Origin: Deltaproteobacteria bacterium
GTDB taxonomy: Bacteria > Desulfobacterota > Binatia > UBA12015
NCBI GenBank assembly: GCA_016874795.1
Contig: VGTG01000016.1
Span: forward strand, 1-52,929
Direction: 5' to 3'
Length of the DNA: 52,929 nucleotides
Shown here: positions 52,288 to 52,929 of the stretch, one piece after another
Layout of the letters: every line of letters begins with the position of its first letter
Numbering within the stretch: the first letter of the stretch is position 1
Notes under the pieces: model-generated
What the model saw: only the letters and a program-made list of their open reading frames with translations
Database searches by the model: none
What the model was told of the DNA's origin: nothing
Program-made: the position numbers and the translations under genes

Positions 52288-52802
52288 GCCTGCTCGTGGT
52301 CGAGGAGCCAGCGCTTCCTCTCGAGCCCGAAGCCGTAGCCCGTGAGTGATCCGTTCGCGCCGACCAGGCGGTGACACGGGATCACGATCGCGATCGGGTT
52401 GGCGCCGTTCGCCGCACCGACGGCGCGGCCGGCGCCCGGAGCGCCGATCGCACGCGCGACCGTGCCGTAGCTCGCCGTCGTCCCGGCCCTGACCTCGCGA
52501 AGCGCCGACCAGACGCGGTTCTGGAACTCCGTCCCGCCGGGATCGACGGCGATGCGTGACAGCGCCGCGAAGCGTCCCGCGAAGTACTCCTTCAGCGCCG
52601 TCGTCGCGCGCAGGCCGCTCGCGGGCTCGATCCGGGCGCCTTGGAACCGTCGCGCGAGAGCCGCTTTCGTCCTTGCGCGTCCGTCGGCGAACACGAGGGA
52701 GCAGAGCCGCTCGCCACGCGTGACGAGGACGATCTTCCCGATCGGCGTGTCGAGCTCCTCGCGACGGAGAAGCGCCTTCTTGCCATCCGTCATCCGCTTC
52801 AT
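52188..52802 (-). CDS. ogt: Methylated-DNA--protein-cysteine S-methyltransferase
   Basis: 204 aa from the ATG at 52802. The active-site box is IVIPCHRLVGANGSLTGYGFG with Cys143. The arginine finger helix is SYGTVARAIGAPGAGRAVG. It removes O6-alkyl groups from guanine by a suicide transfer. The usual length is about 165-180 aa. The last 30 or so residues (SRVRAIARSGDGGKLRM) have no family match and are antisense to the CBS gene. A short-form Ogt without Ada domain. Confidence 0.88.
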   Translation of the reverse strand: MKRMTDGKKALLRREELDTPIGKIVLVTRGERLCSLVFADGRARTKAALARRFQGARIEPASGLRATTALKEYFAGRFAALSRIAVDPGGTEFQNRVWSALREVRAGTTASYGTVARAIGAPGAGRAVGAANGANPIAIVIPCHRLVGANGSLTGYGFGLERKRWLLDHEQAHAPSRVRAIARSGDGGKLRMLRGKRSTRYSTM

Positions 52803-52929
52803 TCGCTAGTGCACCGCCGTCGAGATAGCGTCAACATCTTACCGCCCCTCGACGCCCCTCGCGGCGTCACACCTCCTCGAAATATGCCAGATATTCCTTC
52901 GTCGGCGTTCCTTGCGAGGGACGCCGATG
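52803..52929. other. Right-edge sequence, no gene seen
   Basis: I see no gene in these 127 bases. They hold the ogt promoter region and an AT-richer patch (GAAATATGCCAGATATTCC) than the rest of the window. A gene may start to the right. Confidence 0.4.

Overview
The window is a GC-rich (roughly two-thirds G+C by eye), gene-dense bacterial chromosome segment with many lipoproteins, frequent GTG starts and many 4-base stop/start overlaps (GTGA, ATGA). F420-type luciferase-like oxidoreductases, a large secreted protein with CGDG..DDGN cysteine-rich repeats, C-x4-CHG lipoproteins and an SCP2 protein suggest a soil or sediment lineage of the former Deltaproteobacteria, such as Candidatus Binatia (Desulfobacterota_B) or Myxococcota. 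That placement is inference. I found no rRNA, tRNA, CRISPR array or transposase gene.

Layout. 1-2.3 kb: start of a non-ribosomal peptide synthetase (minus strand), frameshifted and cut in its adenylation domain by a small repeat. 2.4-11.4 kb: two HtrA-type proteases, a DUF2203 protein, a plus-strand SDR / F420-type oxidoreductase / CoA-transferase module, an SMP-30 lactonase, a DUF72 protein and an SCP2 protein. 11.6-16.6 kb: a same-strand run of MtaB, a GH31 lipoprotein and three small NTF2-like/VOC-fold proteins. 16.7-19.5 kb: a subtilase divergent from a secreted hexapeptide-repeat protein. 19.6-29.6 kb: a cardiolipin synthase-like protein, a copper type II monooxygenase-like lipoprotein, a CocE-like hydrolase lipoprotein, a 950-residue surface protein and a sulfotransferase. 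29.6-37 kb: isoaspartyl methyltransferase, NDH-2, a second F420-type oxidoreductase, an alpha/beta-hydrolase lipoprotein, a LuxR-type remnant, a lytic transglycosylase and an RluA pseudouridine synthase. 37-44.9 kb: glycosyltransferase, RibD-C-like protein, sulfatase-fold enzyme, a glycosyltransferase remnant, a polytopic membrane protein and a PH/SHOCT protein. 45-49.3 kb: a translationally coupled OMF/MFP/MFS efflux operon. 49.5-52.8 kb: small hypotheticals, YihY, a CBS protein and a methylguanine methyltransferase.

The most unusual signal is a set of three unrelated small palindromic elements at the edges of genes. A 180-bp IS630-like MITE sits inside a CTAG that contains the efflux gene's stop codon and restores the stop. 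Another copy cuts the NRPS at the left edge. A 111-bp hairpin element flanked by ATGAT duplications sits in the start codon of a VOC gene, rebuilds that start and couples it to a new 39-codon ORF. An 82-bp REP-like palindrome supplies the last codons and stop of a membrane protein and abuts the stop of the convergent neighbour. Several genes carry frameshifts or are fragments (NRPS, membrane protein near 43.17 kb, LuxR-type gene, glycosyltransferase tail), so the region shows decay or sequence error at several points.
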